Shown: in pieces, positions 18,195 to 27,397 of the stretch
How the letters are laid out: every line of letters starts with the position of its first letter
Position numbering within the stretch: the first letter of the stretch is position 1
Assembly: GCA_963770505.1 (NCBI GenBank)
Contig: CAVYPR010000006.1
Coordinates: 62,001 to 126,000 of the forward strand
DNA from: CAVYPR01 sp963770505
Lineage (GTDB): Bacteria > Actinomycetota > Acidimicrobiia > Acidimicrobiales > RAAP-2
DNA length: 64,000 bases
Direction of reading: 5' to 3'
The notes under the pieces: generated by a model
What the model was told of the DNA's origin: nothing
The model's input: only the letters and a program-made list of their open reading frames with translations
Database searches by the model: none
Program-made: the position numbers and the translations under genes

Positions 18195-18641
18195 GTGGAC
18201 CCAAGGCGCACGCTGGCCTTCGATCGGCGGTTCGGCCGTTGGTTCTACCCGCTCCACCGCCGCGCCTACCGCCTGAGCAGTGGGCTGATCGGCCACCGGT
18301 CGCCGATGGGGCCGATGCTCCTGCTCACCACCACCGGCCGGCGCTCCGGCGAGCCCCGGACCACCCCGCTCCTCTACATGCCCGACGGGGAGGACTACCT
18401 GGTGGTCGGCTCCAACGGCGGGCGGGACCGGCCACCGGCCTGGCTCCTCAACCTCGAGACCCTGCCGGCGGCCGAGGTCCAGGTCCGCCGCAAGAAAACC
18501 CTGGTCACGGCAGAGGTCCTGCGCGGCGACGCCGCCGCCGCCTTCTGGCCCCGGCTCACCGAGCACTACGAGGGGTGGGCCTACTACCAGCAGCTGACCG
18601 ACCGTGAGATCCCGGTGGTCCGCCTGGTCACGACCACCTGA
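18195..18641 (+). CDS. DDN-type (F420H2-dependent) nitroreductase family protein
   Basis: 148 residues from a GTG. It matches the deazaflavin-dependent nitroreductase family: LLLTTTGRRSGEPRTTPLLY (cofactor-binding strand-turn), the DYLVVGSNGGRDRPPAWLLN segment, and VQVRRKKTLVTAEVL near the end. Members use reduced F420 to reduce quinones or nitro compounds at the membrane. Substrate unknown. The gene ends 10 bp from the convergent dehydrogenase gene. The family assignment is strong; the cofactor is by family knowledge. Confidence 0.88.
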   Translation: MDPRRTLAFDRRFGRWFYPLHRRAYRLSSGLIGHRSPMGPMLLLTTTGRRSGEPRTTPLLYMPDGEDYLVVGSNGGRDRPPAWLLNLETLPAAEVQVRRKKTLVTAEVLRGDAAAAFWPRLTEHYEGWAYYQQLTDREIPVVRLVTTT

Positions 18642-18651
18642 CGGCGGGCGG

Positions 18652-19746
18652 TCAGCGGTCGAGGATCACCACCGAGCGCAGGACCTCGCCGCGCTCCATC
18701 TTGGCGAACGCCGCCTCGACGTCGTCGAGGCCGATGGTCTCGCTCACGAAGCGGTCGAGGTCGAGCCGGCCCTGGAGGTAGAGGTCGACCAGCAGGGGGA
18801 AGTCCCTCGAGGGCAGGCAGTCCCCGTACCAGCTGGGCTTGAGGCTCCCGCCCCGACCGAAGAAGTCGATCATGGGCAGGTCGATGCGCATGTCGGGCGT
18901 GGGCACGCCCACCTGGACCAGGGTCCCGGCCAGGTCCCGGGCGTAGAACGCCTGTTCCATCACCTTGGCGCTGCCCACCGCCTCGATGCACACGTCGGCG
19001 CCGAAGCCGCCGGTGAGCTCGCGGACCGCTTCCACGGGGTCGACCCGGCCGGCGTCGACGGTGTGGGTGGCCCCGAAGGATTCGGCCCCGGCCAGCTTGT
19101 TCGGGTCGATGTCGACGGCGATCACCGTGGCCGCGCCGGCCAGCCGGGCCCCGGTCACGGCCGCGCAGCCGACGCCACCGCAGCCGAAGACGGCCACCGT
19201 GTCGCCGGGCCCCACCTCGCCGGTGAGCATGGCCGCGCCCAGACCGGCCATCACGCCGCAGCCCAGCAGCCCCACGGCCGCCGGGTCGGCCCGCGGGTCG
19301 ACCTTGGTGCACTGGCCTGCGGCCACCAGGGTCTCCTCGGCGAAAGCCCCGATGCCGAGCGCCGGGGAGAGGGGCGTGCCGTCCCCGAGCGTCATGGGCT
19401 GGGCGGCGTTGTGCGTGGCGAAGCAGTACCAGGGACGGCCTCGCCGGCAGGCCCGGCACTCGCCGCAGACCGCCCGCCAGTTGAGGACGACGAAGTCCCC
19501 CGGGGAGACCGAGGTCACCCCCGGGCCCACCCGAGCCACCGTGCCCGCCGCCTCGTGGCCGAGGAGGTAGGGAAAATCCTCGCCGATGCCGCCCTCGCGG
19601 TAGTGGAGGTCGGTGTGGCACACACCGCAGGCCTGCACGCTGACCACCACCTCGCCCGGACCGGGGTCGGGGACGACCACGGTCTCGACCGAGACCGGGT
19701 CCCCCCTCCCCCTCGACACGACTCCCCGCACCGTGCTCGGCATCAC
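18652..19746 (-). CDS. mscR: S-(hydroxymethyl)mycothiol dehydrogenase
   Basis: 364 residues, a zinc-dependent medium-chain alcohol dehydrogenase. The catalytic zinc region is ACGVCHTDLHYREGGI plus GHEAAGTV. The structural-zinc loop has CGECRACRRGRPWYC, and the Rossmann motif is GCGGVGCAAV. The wording NWRAVCGECRACRRGRP, GQCTKVDPRADP and SLKPSWYGDCLPSRDFP is that of mycobacterial mycothiol-dependent formaldehyde dehydrogenase/nitrosothiol reductase. It oxidises the formaldehyde-mycothiol adduct with NAD and can reduce S-nitrosomycothiol. It is a single gene convergent with the DDN-like gene. The start is one of two adjacent ATGs. Confidence 0.93.
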   Translation of the reverse strand: MMPSTVRGVVSRGRGDPVSVETVVVPDPGPGEVVVSVQACGVCHTDLHYREGGIGEDFPYLLGHEAAGTVARVGPGVTSVSPGDFVVLNWRAVCGECRACRRGRPWYCFATHNAAQPMTLGDGTPLSPALGIGAFAEETLVAAGQCTKVDPRADPAAVGLLGCGVMAGLGAAMLTGEVGPGDTVAVFGCGGVGCAAVTGARLAGAATVIAVDIDPNKLAGAESFGATHTVDAGRVDPVEAVRELTGGFGADVCIEAVGSAKVMEQAFYARDLAGTLVQVGVPTPDMRIDLPMIDFFGRGGSLKPSWYGDCLPSRDFPLLVDLYLQGRLDLDRFVSETIGLDDVEAAFAKMERGEVLRSVVILDR

Positions 19747-19908
19747 CGCTCCTCTCCTGGCCCGGCCTCACGATAGACACCGGGTTGGGACCGGGCCCAC
19801 TGAAGTATCACCCCACGTCGAGGGTCGGAGGCTTAGGGTTCTCGTGGCGGCCTCGCACCGCCGACTGGGACACCGGGCGGTCCCGCCCGGCCGGAGAAAG
19901 GCGGGGAG

Positions 19909-20634
19909 ATGGTTCGCAAACTCGGCGCAGAGATGGTGGGGACGTTCATCCTGGTGTTCTTCGCCGTCGGGGTGGCCACGCTCATGTTCGGCTTCAAGTT
20001 CGACGGGGGGAGCGCGGCCGCCGGGGTCGTGGCCACGGCCCTCTGCTTCGGCCTGGTGCTGATGTCGCTGGCCTACGTGCTCGGGCCCATCTCGGGCTGC
20101 CACGTCAATCCGGCCGTCACCCTGGGGGCGGTGGTGGCCGGACGGATGGAGCCGCTCGAGGGGCTCTTCTACTGGATCGCCCAGTTCATCGGAGGCATCC
20201 TGGGGGCACTGGTCCTCTGGGCGATGTTCAGCGCCTCGCCGCTCTACAGCCGGTCCAAGATCGGCCTGGGCGCGGACGGCTACGGCTCCGCCTCGGCCAT
20301 CCACATCAACGCCTGGGGCGCCTTCCTGGCCGAGGTCATCCTCACCGCACTGTTCGTCTTCGCCGTCATCGGGGTGACCAGCAAGATCGCCAACCCCACC
20401 ACCGCGGGACTGGTGATCGGCCTCACCCTCACGGTCTGCCACCTGATCGGCATCCAGATCACCGGCACCTCGGTGAACCCGGCCCGGAGCCTCGGGCCGG
20501 CCCTCATCGTGGGTGGCCTGGCACTCCACCAGGTCTGGCTCTTCATCGTCGCCCCGCTCGTCGGCGGGTTGGTGGGCGCCATGCTCCACCGCATGCTCTT
20601 CCCGGCCGACGTGGCCCAGAAGGCCGCGGCCTAA
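19909..20634 (+). CDS. aqpZ: Aquaporin of the AqpZ (water channel) type
   Basis: 241 residues and six membrane helices with both NPA boxes (HVNPAV at about residue 65 and SVNPARS at about 192). The selectivity-filter positions are water-channel-like: His in VCHLIGI, and Thr and Arg around the second NPA box. This favours AqpZ over glycerol facilitators, which carry Asp after the second box. A large loop (about 115-125) is glycine- and charge-rich. It is a stand-alone gene before ppk2; osmotic water flux is the likely role. The 160 bp upstream hold no visible gene. Confidence 0.9.
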   Translation: MVRKLGAEMVGTFILVFFAVGVATLMFGFKFDGGSAAAGVVATALCFGLVLMSLAYVLGPISGCHVNPAVTLGAVVAGRMEPLEGLFYWIAQFIGGILGALVLWAMFSASPLYSRSKIGLGADGYGSASAIHINAWGAFLAEVILTALFVFAVIGVTSKIANPTTAGLVIGLTLTVCHLIGIQITGTSVNPARSLGPALIVGGLALHQVWLFIVAPLVGGLVGAMLHRMLFPADVAQKAAA

Positions 20635-20685
20635 CCCGCCTCGCTCCGTCGCCGCGCCCCGGCGCCGTCGAGTTCAATAGGGGTT

Positions 20686-21540
20686 GTGACCCACACCAAG
20701 CACCGGCTGGCCGGCGTCGACCTCTCGCTCCGCCTCTCGGCCGAGGAGGAGGCCGAGGAGCTGGCCGCCGTCCAGCGCCGTCTTCTCCACCTGCGCCTCC
20801 TCAACGGCGGTCAGCTCGGCGACGGGCGCCTGGGCCCACCGGTCTGCGTCGTCTTCGAGGGGTGGGACGCCTCGGGCAAGGGCGGCTGCATCAAGCGGCT
20901 GGTGGCCCCGCTCGACCCCCGGCACGTGCGCGTGGCCCAGTTCGGCGCCCCCGATCCCGACGAGCTGCGCCACCACTTCCTCTGGCGGTTCTACCCCGCT
21001 CTCCCGGGGTGGGGCGGCATGGCCATCTTCGACCGTTCATGGTACGGCCGCGTGCTGGTCGAACGGGTGGAGAAGCTGGCCACCGAGGAGCAGTGGCGCC
21101 GGGCCTACGAGGAGATCACCCGGTTCGAGTGGTCGCTCGCCGAAGAGGGCATGATCCTCATCAAGCTCTGGACCCACATCTCCCCCGAGGAACAGTTGAA
21201 GCGCTTCGAGGCCCGCCAGGCCGACCCGCTCAAGCGGTGGAAGCTCACCGACGAGGACTGGCGCAACCGTGAGAAATGGGCGGACTACGAGGACGCGGTC
21301 GAGGACATGCTCGCCCTCACCGACCAGCCGAACGCGCCCTGGGACGTCATCTCGGCCGAGCAGAAGCGCCACGCCCGCGTGGCCGTCATCCGCACCGTCA
21401 TCGCCCGCATGGAGGAGGGGATGCGCCGCTGGGGCATCGAGCCGCCCCCGTCCACCGGCGCCGACTACACAGGCGAGACAACGACATTCGGCCGCGCCCG
21501 CAGCGCGGCCCCGCACGGGGGCGCGCCCGGGCACGGGTAG
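20686..21540 (+). CDS. ppk2: Polyphosphate kinase 2 family protein
   Basis: 284 residues from GTG. A one-domain PPK2: Walker A FEGWDASGKGG (about residue 60), Walker B and catalytic Asp in MAIFDRSWYGRVLVERVE, and the lid Arg/Lys-rich segment (QADPLKRWKLTDEDWRNREK). It transfers phosphate from polyphosphate to a nucleoside mono- or diphosphate; which substrate class cannot be told from the sequence by eye. The last about 25 residues are a low-complexity tail (STGADYTGETTTFG...) not needed by the fold and unusually rich in ACA codons for a cytoplasmic gene. A second-transporter or phosphate-regulon link to the pst locus is possible but not shown. Confidence 0.92.
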   Translation: MTHTKHRLAGVDLSLRLSAEEEAEELAAVQRRLLHLRLLNGGQLGDGRLGPPVCVVFEGWDASGKGGCIKRLVAPLDPRHVRVAQFGAPDPDELRHHFLWRFYPALPGWGGMAIFDRSWYGRVLVERVEKLATEEQWRRAYEEITRFEWSLAEEGMILIKLWTHISPEEQLKRFEARQADPLKRWKLTDEDWRNREKWADYEDAVEDMLALTDQPNAPWDVISAEQKRHARVAVIRTVIARMEEGMRRWGIEPPPSTGADYTGETTTFGRARSAAPHGGAPGHG

Positions 21541-21596
21541 GCGGCCACGGCCGCCCACGAGAGTCGGCCGCGACCGTCCCGTGCAACAGTGAGGTC

Positions 21597-22553
21597 GTGC
21601 CCGACTCCCCCTCCCGCTACGGCATCACCGTCCCGTTCGACGGCGTGACGCTCCGTGACCACCGCTGGTGGTTCACCGAGCTGGCCGAGCTCGGCTACAC
21701 CGACGTGTGGTCGGCCGAGGTCGACGGGGCCGACGGCTTCACCCCGCTGGCCCTGGCCGCGGCGTGGGAGCCCGCCCTCAACCTGGGGGTGGCCATCGCC
21801 CCGGCCTACACCCGGGGGCCGGCCCTGCTGGCCCAGACGGCGGCGGCCATGGCCGAGGCCGCGCCGGGCCGGTTCGCCCTGGGGCTCGGGGCATCGTCGG
21901 AGGTGATCGTCCAGCGGTGGAACGCCGTCGACTACGTCGACCCCTTCCACCGCGTGCGCGACACCCTGCGGTTCCTGCGCGCCGCCTTCGGCGGCGAGAA
22001 GGTCACCGCCGACTTCGGTACCTTCGCGGTGGAGGGTTTCCGCCTCAGCCGCCCGGTCCATCCGCCGCCGGTCTACCTGGCCGCGCTGCGGGCGGGGATG
22101 CTGCGCCTGGCCGGCCGGGAGGCCGACGGCGTCGTCCTCAACTGGCTGTCGGCCGGCGACGTGGCCACCTCCCTGGCCGAGGTCGGTCCGGACAAGGAGG
22201 TGGTGGCCCGCATCTTCGTCGTCCCGACGGACGACGCCTCGCTGGCCCGCCAGGTCGGTCGCCGCATGGTCACGGCCTACCTGAACGTCCCCGCCTACGC
22301 CGAGTTCCACAGGTGGCTGGGGCGCGGGCCTCTCCTGCAGCCCATGTGGGACGCCTGGGCGGCGGGCGACCGCCGGGCCGCGCTCGACGCCGTCCCGGAC
22401 CGGGTCGTCGACGATCTGGTCGTCCACGGCTCCCCGGGAGCCTGCCGTGACCACATCGCCCGGTACGTGGACGCCGGCGTCACCGTGCCGGCCCTGGCCG
22501 TGGTCCCGGTCGGCGACCTGGGCGAGGCGGTGCAGGCGCTCGCACCGCGTTGA
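21597..22553 (+). CDS. LLM-class F420-dependent oxidoreductase
   Basis: 318 residues from the GTG at 21597 (an upstream open frame overlapping ppk2 is not credible). It is a luciferase-like TIM-barrel protein: YGITVPFDGV at the start, LAELGYTDVWSAEVDGADGF, LGVAIAPAYTRGPALLAQ, and ALGLGASSEVIVQRWN are the usual strands around the F420 site. Members oxidise or reduce small organic substrates with F420; this one's substrate is unknown. It is followed 57 bp later by an amidase, so the two may be co-transcribed in a catabolic pathway. Confidence 0.9.
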   Translation: MPDSPSRYGITVPFDGVTLRDHRWWFTELAELGYTDVWSAEVDGADGFTPLALAAAWEPALNLGVAIAPAYTRGPALLAQTAAAMAEAAPGRFALGLGASSEVIVQRWNAVDYVDPFHRVRDTLRFLRAAFGGEKVTADFGTFAVEGFRLSRPVHPPPVYLAALRAGMLRLAGREADGVVLNWLSAGDVATSLAEVGPDKEVVARIFVVPTDDASLARQVGRRMVTAYLNVPAYAEFHRWLGRGPLLQPMWDAWAAGDRRAALDAVPDRVVDDLVVHGSPGACRDHIARYVDAGVTVPALAVVPVGDLGEAVQALAPR

Positions 22554-22610
22554 GGGGCGCCGGACGGCGCGTGCGGGGCGGCGGTCCGGCGTTCGTGGTA
22601 CGAATCGCCC

Positions 22611-24020
22611 GTGGACTTCCGCCGGACGGCGCTCACCGAGATCGCCCGACAGGTGCGGACGAAGGAGGTGTCGGCCCGCGAGGTCGCCAGCCACTCGCTG
22701 ACCCGCATCGAAGCCCTCAACCCGTCGGTGGGCGCCTTCGTCGCCGTCGACGGCACACGGGCGCTCGAGCAGGCCGCCGCCGTCGACCAGATCGTGGCCA
22801 CCGGCGGCGACCCCGGACCGCTGGCCGGCGTCCCCCTCGGGGTGAAGGACAGCGAGGACGCCGCCGGCTACCGCTCCACCTTCGGGTCGGCGCTGCTGGC
22901 CGACTCGCCGGTGGCCGTCTCGGACTCGGTCCACGTGGCCCGGCTGCGCTCGGCGGGCTGCGTGGTGGTGGGCAAGACGAACCTGCCCGAGTTCGCCTGG
23001 TCGGGCGTGACCGACAACGACCTGTTCGGCCCGACCCGCAACCCCTGGAACCTCGACCACAGCGCCGGCGGCTCGTCGGGGGGGGCGGCGGCCGCACTGG
23101 CCTCGGGGATGGTGCCCCTGGCCACCGGCTCCGACGGGGGAGGCTCCATCCGGATCCCCTCGGCCTGCTGCGGACTCTCGGGGATGAAGCCCTCCCTGGG
23201 CCGGGTGCCGGGTGGCGGTACGCAGGCCCCGGGCTGGCTGGACCTGTCCACCAAGGGGCCGATGGCCCGCACCATGGCCGAGGTCATCGCCGCCCTCGAC
23301 GTCGTGGTCGGACCCGAGCCCACCGACCTGCGCTCGCTGCCGCGGCCCGAGGCCAACTGGCCGGCCGTGCTCGAGGACCCGCACGTCCCGGCGCGGGTGG
23401 CTTGGTCCCCCACCCTCGGCTACGCCGAGGTGGACGCCGAGGTCCTCGCCGTCTGCGAGCGGGCGCTCTCGGTGCTCGAGTCCCTCGGGGCCGAGGTGGT
23501 CGAGGTCGACCCGGTCTTCGACGCCGACCCGGTGGGCGACTGGCTCACCATGGTGGCGGCCTGCCTCCTGCGCACCCTGGGCCCGCACCGCGACAGCCCG
23601 GCGTGGGGCCGGCTGGATCCGATGCTGGCCGCCGTCGTCGAGTCGGCGCGCACGAGCACGGCCCTGCATCTGGTGGAGGTGTTCGACCGTTGCCACGAGA
23701 TGAACGTGCGGCTGGTCGGCCTCTTCCACGACGCCCGACTGCTCGTGACCCCCACCACCGCGGCCGCCGCACCGCCGATCACGCTCGGCGGGTCGGGGAT
23801 CGTGAACGGGAAGCCCACCCCCAACTGGGTCTCCCTCACCTACCCCTTCAACATGACCCGCTCCCCGGCGGCGACGGTCTGTGTCGGCCTGACCCAGGCC
23901 GGCCTCCCGGTCGGCCTGCAGCTGGTCGGCCCCCAACACGCCGACCTGGTCGTCCTGCGCTCGGCCGCCGCGCTCGAAGAGGCCGTCGGCTTCGACGCGC
24001 TGGCGCCGGTCGGCGCCTGA
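22611..24020 (+). CDS. Amidase (amidase-signature family)
   Basis: 469 residues from GTG. Amidase-signature hydrolase with the Ser-cisSer-Lys triad placed as in the family: Lys79 (GVPLGVKDSE), Ser155 (AGGSSGG) and Ser179 (GSDGGGSIRIPS). It hydrolyses a carboxylic amide to acid and ammonia in the cytoplasm. The C-terminal half carries the usual NMTRSPAATVCVGLT and GLPVGLQLVGPQHAD segments. It is not in a gatCAB context, so a stand-alone amidase is more likely than a glutamyl-tRNA amidotransferase subunit. Confidence 0.92.
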   Translation: MDFRRTALTEIARQVRTKEVSAREVASHSLTRIEALNPSVGAFVAVDGTRALEQAAAVDQIVATGGDPGPLAGVPLGVKDSEDAAGYRSTFGSALLADSPVAVSDSVHVARLRSAGCVVVGKTNLPEFAWSGVTDNDLFGPTRNPWNLDHSAGGSSGGAAAALASGMVPLATGSDGGGSIRIPSACCGLSGMKPSLGRVPGGGTQAPGWLDLSTKGPMARTMAEVIAALDVVVGPEPTDLRSLPRPEANWPAVLEDPHVPARVAWSPTLGYAEVDAEVLAVCERALSVLESLGAEVVEVDPVFDADPVGDWLTMVAACLLRTLGPHRDSPAWGRLDPMLAAVVESARTSTALHLVEVFDRCHEMNVRLVGLFHDARLLVTPTTAAAAPPITLGGSGIVNGKPTPNWVSLTYPFNMTRSPAATVCVGLTQAGLPVGLQLVGPQHADLVVLRSAAALEEAVGFDALAPVGA

Positions 24021-24119
24021 GCGCGGAGACCGAGCCCGCTGGACGCCGCCCACCCCGGGCTGGCCTGGCTGGCCGAGACCGACGCCGGGGCGGCGTGGCT
24101 GGCCGACCTCCCCCGCACG

Positions 24120-24911
24120 GTGGCCGAGAGCGCCGAGCGGTGGGCGCTCTCGCTCGGCGAGCCCTTCGGGTACGCCCACAGCGCGCTGTGCGTGCCGGCC
24201 GTGCGCGCCGACGGGTCGCCGGTCGTGCTCAAGGTCGCATTCCCCCACCGAGAGAGCGCGCACGAGCCGGACGCCCTCGCCCGATGGGACGGGCGCGGGG
24301 CCGTCGCCCTCTTGGACCACGACCCGGCGCGCCACGCCCTGCTCCTTGAACGGTGCCTGCCGGGCACTCCGCTCAGCGACGCCGGCGCCGAGACGGCACT
24401 CGAGGTGTTGGCCGGTCTGGTCGATCGGCTGGCCCTGCCGGCCGGCCCCCCCTTCCTGCCGCTGGCCGCCGAAGCCAACGGCTGGCACGACCGGCTCCCC
24501 GCCCACTGGGAAGGCGCCGGCCGGCCGTGCCCGTGGGAGCTGGTCGAGGCGGCCATGGCGGCCCTCGTGTCGCTCGCGCCCACCCAGGGCACCCAGGTCC
24601 TCGTCCACCAGGACCTCCATTCGGGCAACGTGCTGGCCGCCGAACGGACGCCGTGGCTGGCCATCGACCCCAAGCCGCTCGCCGCCGAGCTCGAGTTCGC
24701 GGTGGCGCCCGTGGTGCGCGATGCCGCCCTCGGCCACCGGCCAGAGCTCGTCCGCCACCGGCTCGATCGACTCGTGGCCGCACTCGGTCTGGACGCCGAC
24801 CGGGCGCGGGGTTGGGCGCTGGTCCAGGCGGTGGCGTGGGGATTCGACGGGACCGGGCCATCACGGGCCAACCTCGAGGTGGCGGCATGGCTGCTCGCCG
24901 ACGACCGCTGA
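24120..24911 (+). CDS. Aminoglycoside/hydroxyurea-resistance-type kinase (APH(6)-like)
   Basis: 263 residues from GTG 24120. Kinase-like fold with VVLKVAFPH (ATP lysine), HALLLERCLPGTPLS, the catalytic loop VLVHQDLHSGNVL, and AIDPKPL in place of the DFG-type metal site, as in streptomycin 6-kinase relatives. The family normally begins with a WL..LP..V.. helix. Exactly that (AWLADLPRTVAESAERWAL) is encoded in frame upstream of the GTG, reaching a CTG at 24039 and then a stop at 24018. The true start may therefore be CTG 24039 or another non-standard codon. It may phosphorylate an aminoglycoside or a metabolite; resistance is not implied. Confidence 0.82.
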   Translation: MAESAERWALSLGEPFGYAHSALCVPAVRADGSPVVLKVAFPHRESAHEPDALARWDGRGAVALLDHDPARHALLLERCLPGTPLSDAGAETALEVLAGLVDRLALPAGPPFLPLAAEANGWHDRLPAHWEGAGRPCPWELVEAAMAALVSLAPTQGTQVLVHQDLHSGNVLAAERTPWLAIDPKPLAAELEFAVAPVVRDAALGHRPELVRHRLDRLVAALGLDADRARGWALVQAVAWGFDGTGPSRANLEVAAWLLADDR

Positions 24912-25019
24912 GCGGCCCGAGGACCGATCCGAAGACGCCTTCGGGGGGGCGGGGTGGGACGCCCCGATGCGTGGTCGACACCGGCGATGCCATGCCCGCA
25001 AAGTTGCGATACTGAGCCC

Positions 25020-25595
25020 ATGGCGAGCCTCCGGGGGGCGGCGGGCGCGGGCCGACGCGTCGTTCTTCGGGAGCTTCGTCCCGACGATCTCCCGGCGCTC
25101 GAAGAGTTCTGGACGCCCGCCGTCTACCGGTGGCTGCCCGAGCTCCTCCAGTCGGACGACCGACGGGACCTCTCGGTGTACCTGGGCCGCTCGCTGGCCG
25201 AGGCACGTGAGGTGCCTCGAACCAAGTTCCAGCTCGTCGCCGAAGTCAGCGGACGACTGGTGGGCACCGGAAGCGTCGCGGTGCGCGACGAGCACAACGC
25301 CAGTGGGGAGATTGGCTACGCCCTGCGAGAGGACATCTGGAACCGCGGCTACGGCACCGAACTGGCCAAGGCGCTGATCGAGACGGGCTTCGCCACCTTG
25401 GGGATGCACCGGGTCTGGGCGACCGTCCACCCGCAGAATGTGGCGTCGATCCGGGTCCTCGAGAAGGCTGGCATGACCTACGAGGGTCGCCTGCGTGATC
25501 ACCTACGGATGCCTGGTGGATGGCGTGACTCCCTGCTCTACGCCGTGCTGGGGGGCGACCAGCCTGGGCCCCCGCCGGCCGCGGCAGGCATCTGA
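25020..25595 (+). CDS. GNAT-family acetyltransferase (RimJ/RimL-like)
   Basis: 191 residues from ATG 25020. Typical layout: RRVVLRELRPDDLPAL at the start, GEIGYALREDIWNRGYGTEL (acetyl-CoA loop), and VHPQNVASIRVLEKAGMTYEG (motif B). This is the ribosomal-protein/other N-acetyltransferase subgroup. It uses acetyl-CoA to acetylate an amino group; the target is unknown. There is no operon partner, being about 100 bp from genes on both sides. Confidence 0.9.
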   Translation: MASLRGAAGAGRRVVLRELRPDDLPALEEFWTPAVYRWLPELLQSDDRRDLSVYLGRSLAEAREVPRTKFQLVAEVSGRLVGTGSVAVRDEHNASGEIGYALREDIWNRGYGTELAKALIETGFATLGMHRVWATVHPQNVASIRVLEKAGMTYEGRLRDHLRMPGGWRDSLLYAVLGGDQPGPPPAAAGI

Positions 25596-25697
25596 GAGAG
25601 TCCGGCCCGGCCGCTCGCCGACCGAGGCTGGGCCCCTCTTTGGCATACTGGCCGGGCGGCCGCTCCGGCTGCACGGAGCCAACCCGAAGGGGGCACC

Positions 25698-26165
25698 ATG
25701 GCCATTACCTCCCCGCTCGACGTGGTCCGCCACGTCGGCGACGACGACGCTCCGTGGGTGGACACCGGCTTCGGGATAGACCTGAAGGTGGTCCGCTACG
25801 ACGCCATGAAGGGCACCTGGGTCATCCGCAACCGCTTCCGGCCCGGCGTCCAGCTCCAGATCCACCGCCACACCGGGCCGGTCGACGGCTTCACCCTGTC
25901 GGGCCGGTGGCACTACCTCGAGTACGACTTCTACTCCACCGCCGGTTCCTACATCTACGAGCCGGCCAACTCGGTCCACACGCTCAACGTCCCCGAGGAC
26001 AACAAGGGAGACACCGACGTGCTCTTCGTCATCGAGGGGGCGCTGCTCAACCTCGACCCCGACGGCAAGGTGGAGAGCTACACCGACGGACCGTCCATCC
26101 TCGAGGCCTACTACGCCCTCTTGGAGGCTGCGGGGGAGCCCCGCCCCAACGGCCTCATCGTCTGA
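25698..26165 (+). CDS. Cupin protein of the 2,4'-dihydroxyacetophenone dioxygenase family
   Basis: 155 residues. A single cupin barrel with metal ligands in QIHRHTGPVDGFTLSGRWHY (His-x-His and a following acidic or aromatic position) and a later His in SVHTLNV. The family includes iron-dependent C-C-cleaving dioxygenases of small dicarbonyls and acetophenones. It lies 23 bp before a cytochrome P450 gene, so the two probably act in one oxidative pathway. Strong ribosome-binding site (GAAGGGGGC). Substrate unknown. Confidence 0.82.
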   Translation: MAITSPLDVVRHVGDDDAPWVDTGFGIDLKVVRYDAMKGTWVIRNRFRPGVQLQIHRHTGPVDGFTLSGRWHYLEYDFYSTAGSYIYEPANSVHTLNVPEDNKGDTDVLFVIEGALLNLDPDGKVESYTDGPSILEAYYALLEAAGEPRPNGLIV

Positions 26166-26188
26166 CGCCGGCCAGACCGGGTCCGCGC

Positions 26189-27388
26189 GTGCCGACCGCC
26201 GACCGCCCCGGGCACGCCCTGGCCCAGCGGCTCACCGACACCTCCCTCTACCTCGGCGACCCCTTCCCCCTCTACGCCCGCCTGCGGGCCGAGGCCCCGG
26301 TCGCCTGGCACGCTGACCCCGGGTTCTGGGCCGTGACCACCCACGCCGAGGTGCTCTCGGCCGGGGCCGACCCGGCCACCTTCTGCTCGGGCCAGGGGAT
26401 CCTGGTCGACGAGATCGGGGTCGACTACCCCTCGCCGCCGACGATGATGCACACCGACCCGCCGGCCCACACCCGCTACCGCCGGCTCGTCCAGCCCGGC
26501 TTCAAGCCGTCGGTCGTCCGCGGCCTCGAGGGGTCGGTGCGGGCCGAGGCCGCCGCGCTCATCGACCGGCTGGAGCCGGACGTGGTCGTCGACGTCGTGC
26601 CGGCCCTCTCGGTCCCCTTCCCGCTCCGGGTCATCTGCGGGCTCCTCGGCGTGGACGGCGAGGAGTGGCCCCGCTTCTACGAGTGGTCCGAGGCGGCCAT
26701 CCCCGCGGCCACCGACTGGCCCGCGGAGAAGAAAGATGCCCTGCTGGCCGAGATGTTCGCCTACCTGGTGGCGGTGGCCACCGAGCGGAGGGCCGCCCCC
26801 CGCGGCGACGTCGTCTCGGCCCTGGCCACCGCCGCCCCCGGCGGCGACCAGCTCTCCGACGCCGAGCTCGCCATGTTCTTGGTCCAGCTGCTGGTGGCCG
26901 GCAACGAGACCACCCGCAACCTCCTGTCGGGGGGGTTGGCCGCCCTGGGCGAGCGGCCCGGGGAGTGGGCGCGCCTGCGCCACGACCGCTCGCTGGTCCC
27001 CCGGGCGGTGGAGGAGCTGCTGCGCTGGACCACCCCGGTGATCTCGTTCCTGCGCACCGCCACCCGCGACACCGAGCTGGGCGGCCGGCCGATCGCCGCC
27101 GGCGAGCCCGTGCTGCTCGTCTACGCCTCGGCCAACCGCGACGAGGCGGCCTTCGGTCCGACGGCCGACCGGCTCGACGTGGGCCGCGACCCCAACCCGC
27201 ACGTGAGCTTCGGCTTCGGCCCCCACTTCTGCCTGGGCGCCGCCCTGGCCCGGCTCGAGGCCCGGGTGGTGCTCGAGGGGCTCCTCGACCGCTTCGCCAC
27301 GATCGAGCCGGCCGGCCCGCTCGTGCGGGCGCCGAGCCCGGTGATCGCCGGGGTCCGCCACGCGCCCCTCGTCTTCCGGGCGGCCTGA
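26189..27388 (+). CDS. Cytochrome P450
   Basis: 399 residues from GTG. Bacterial soluble P450: oxygen-binding I-helix LLVAGNETTRN, ExxR in EELLRW, and heme loop FGFGPHFCLGAALARLE with Cys348 as the heme ligand. Length and lack of a membrane anchor match class I enzymes that take electrons from a ferredoxin; none is encoded nearby. The cupin gene immediately upstream suggests joint oxidation of an aromatic or lipid substrate. Confidence 0.94.
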   Translation: MPTADRPGHALAQRLTDTSLYLGDPFPLYARLRAEAPVAWHADPGFWAVTTHAEVLSAGADPATFCSGQGILVDEIGVDYPSPPTMMHTDPPAHTRYRRLVQPGFKPSVVRGLEGSVRAEAAALIDRLEPDVVVDVVPALSVPFPLRVICGLLGVDGEEWPRFYEWSEAAIPAATDWPAEKKDALLAEMFAYLVAVATERRAAPRGDVVSALATAAPGGDQLSDAELAMFLVQLLVAGNETTRNLLSGGLAALGERPGEWARLRHDRSLVPRAVEELLRWTTPVISFLRTATRDTELGGRPIAAGEPVLLVYASANRDEAAFGPTADRLDVGRDPNPHVSFGFGPHFCLGAALARLEARVVLEGLLDRFATIEPAGPLVRAPSPVIAGVRHAPLVFRAA

Positions 27389-27397
27389 GGGGCCGCG

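Noticed and set aside
21465..24758. 1,097-codon minus-strand open frame
   Set aside because: Antisense to the LLM oxidoreductase, amidase and kinase genes; no domain, shadow composition.
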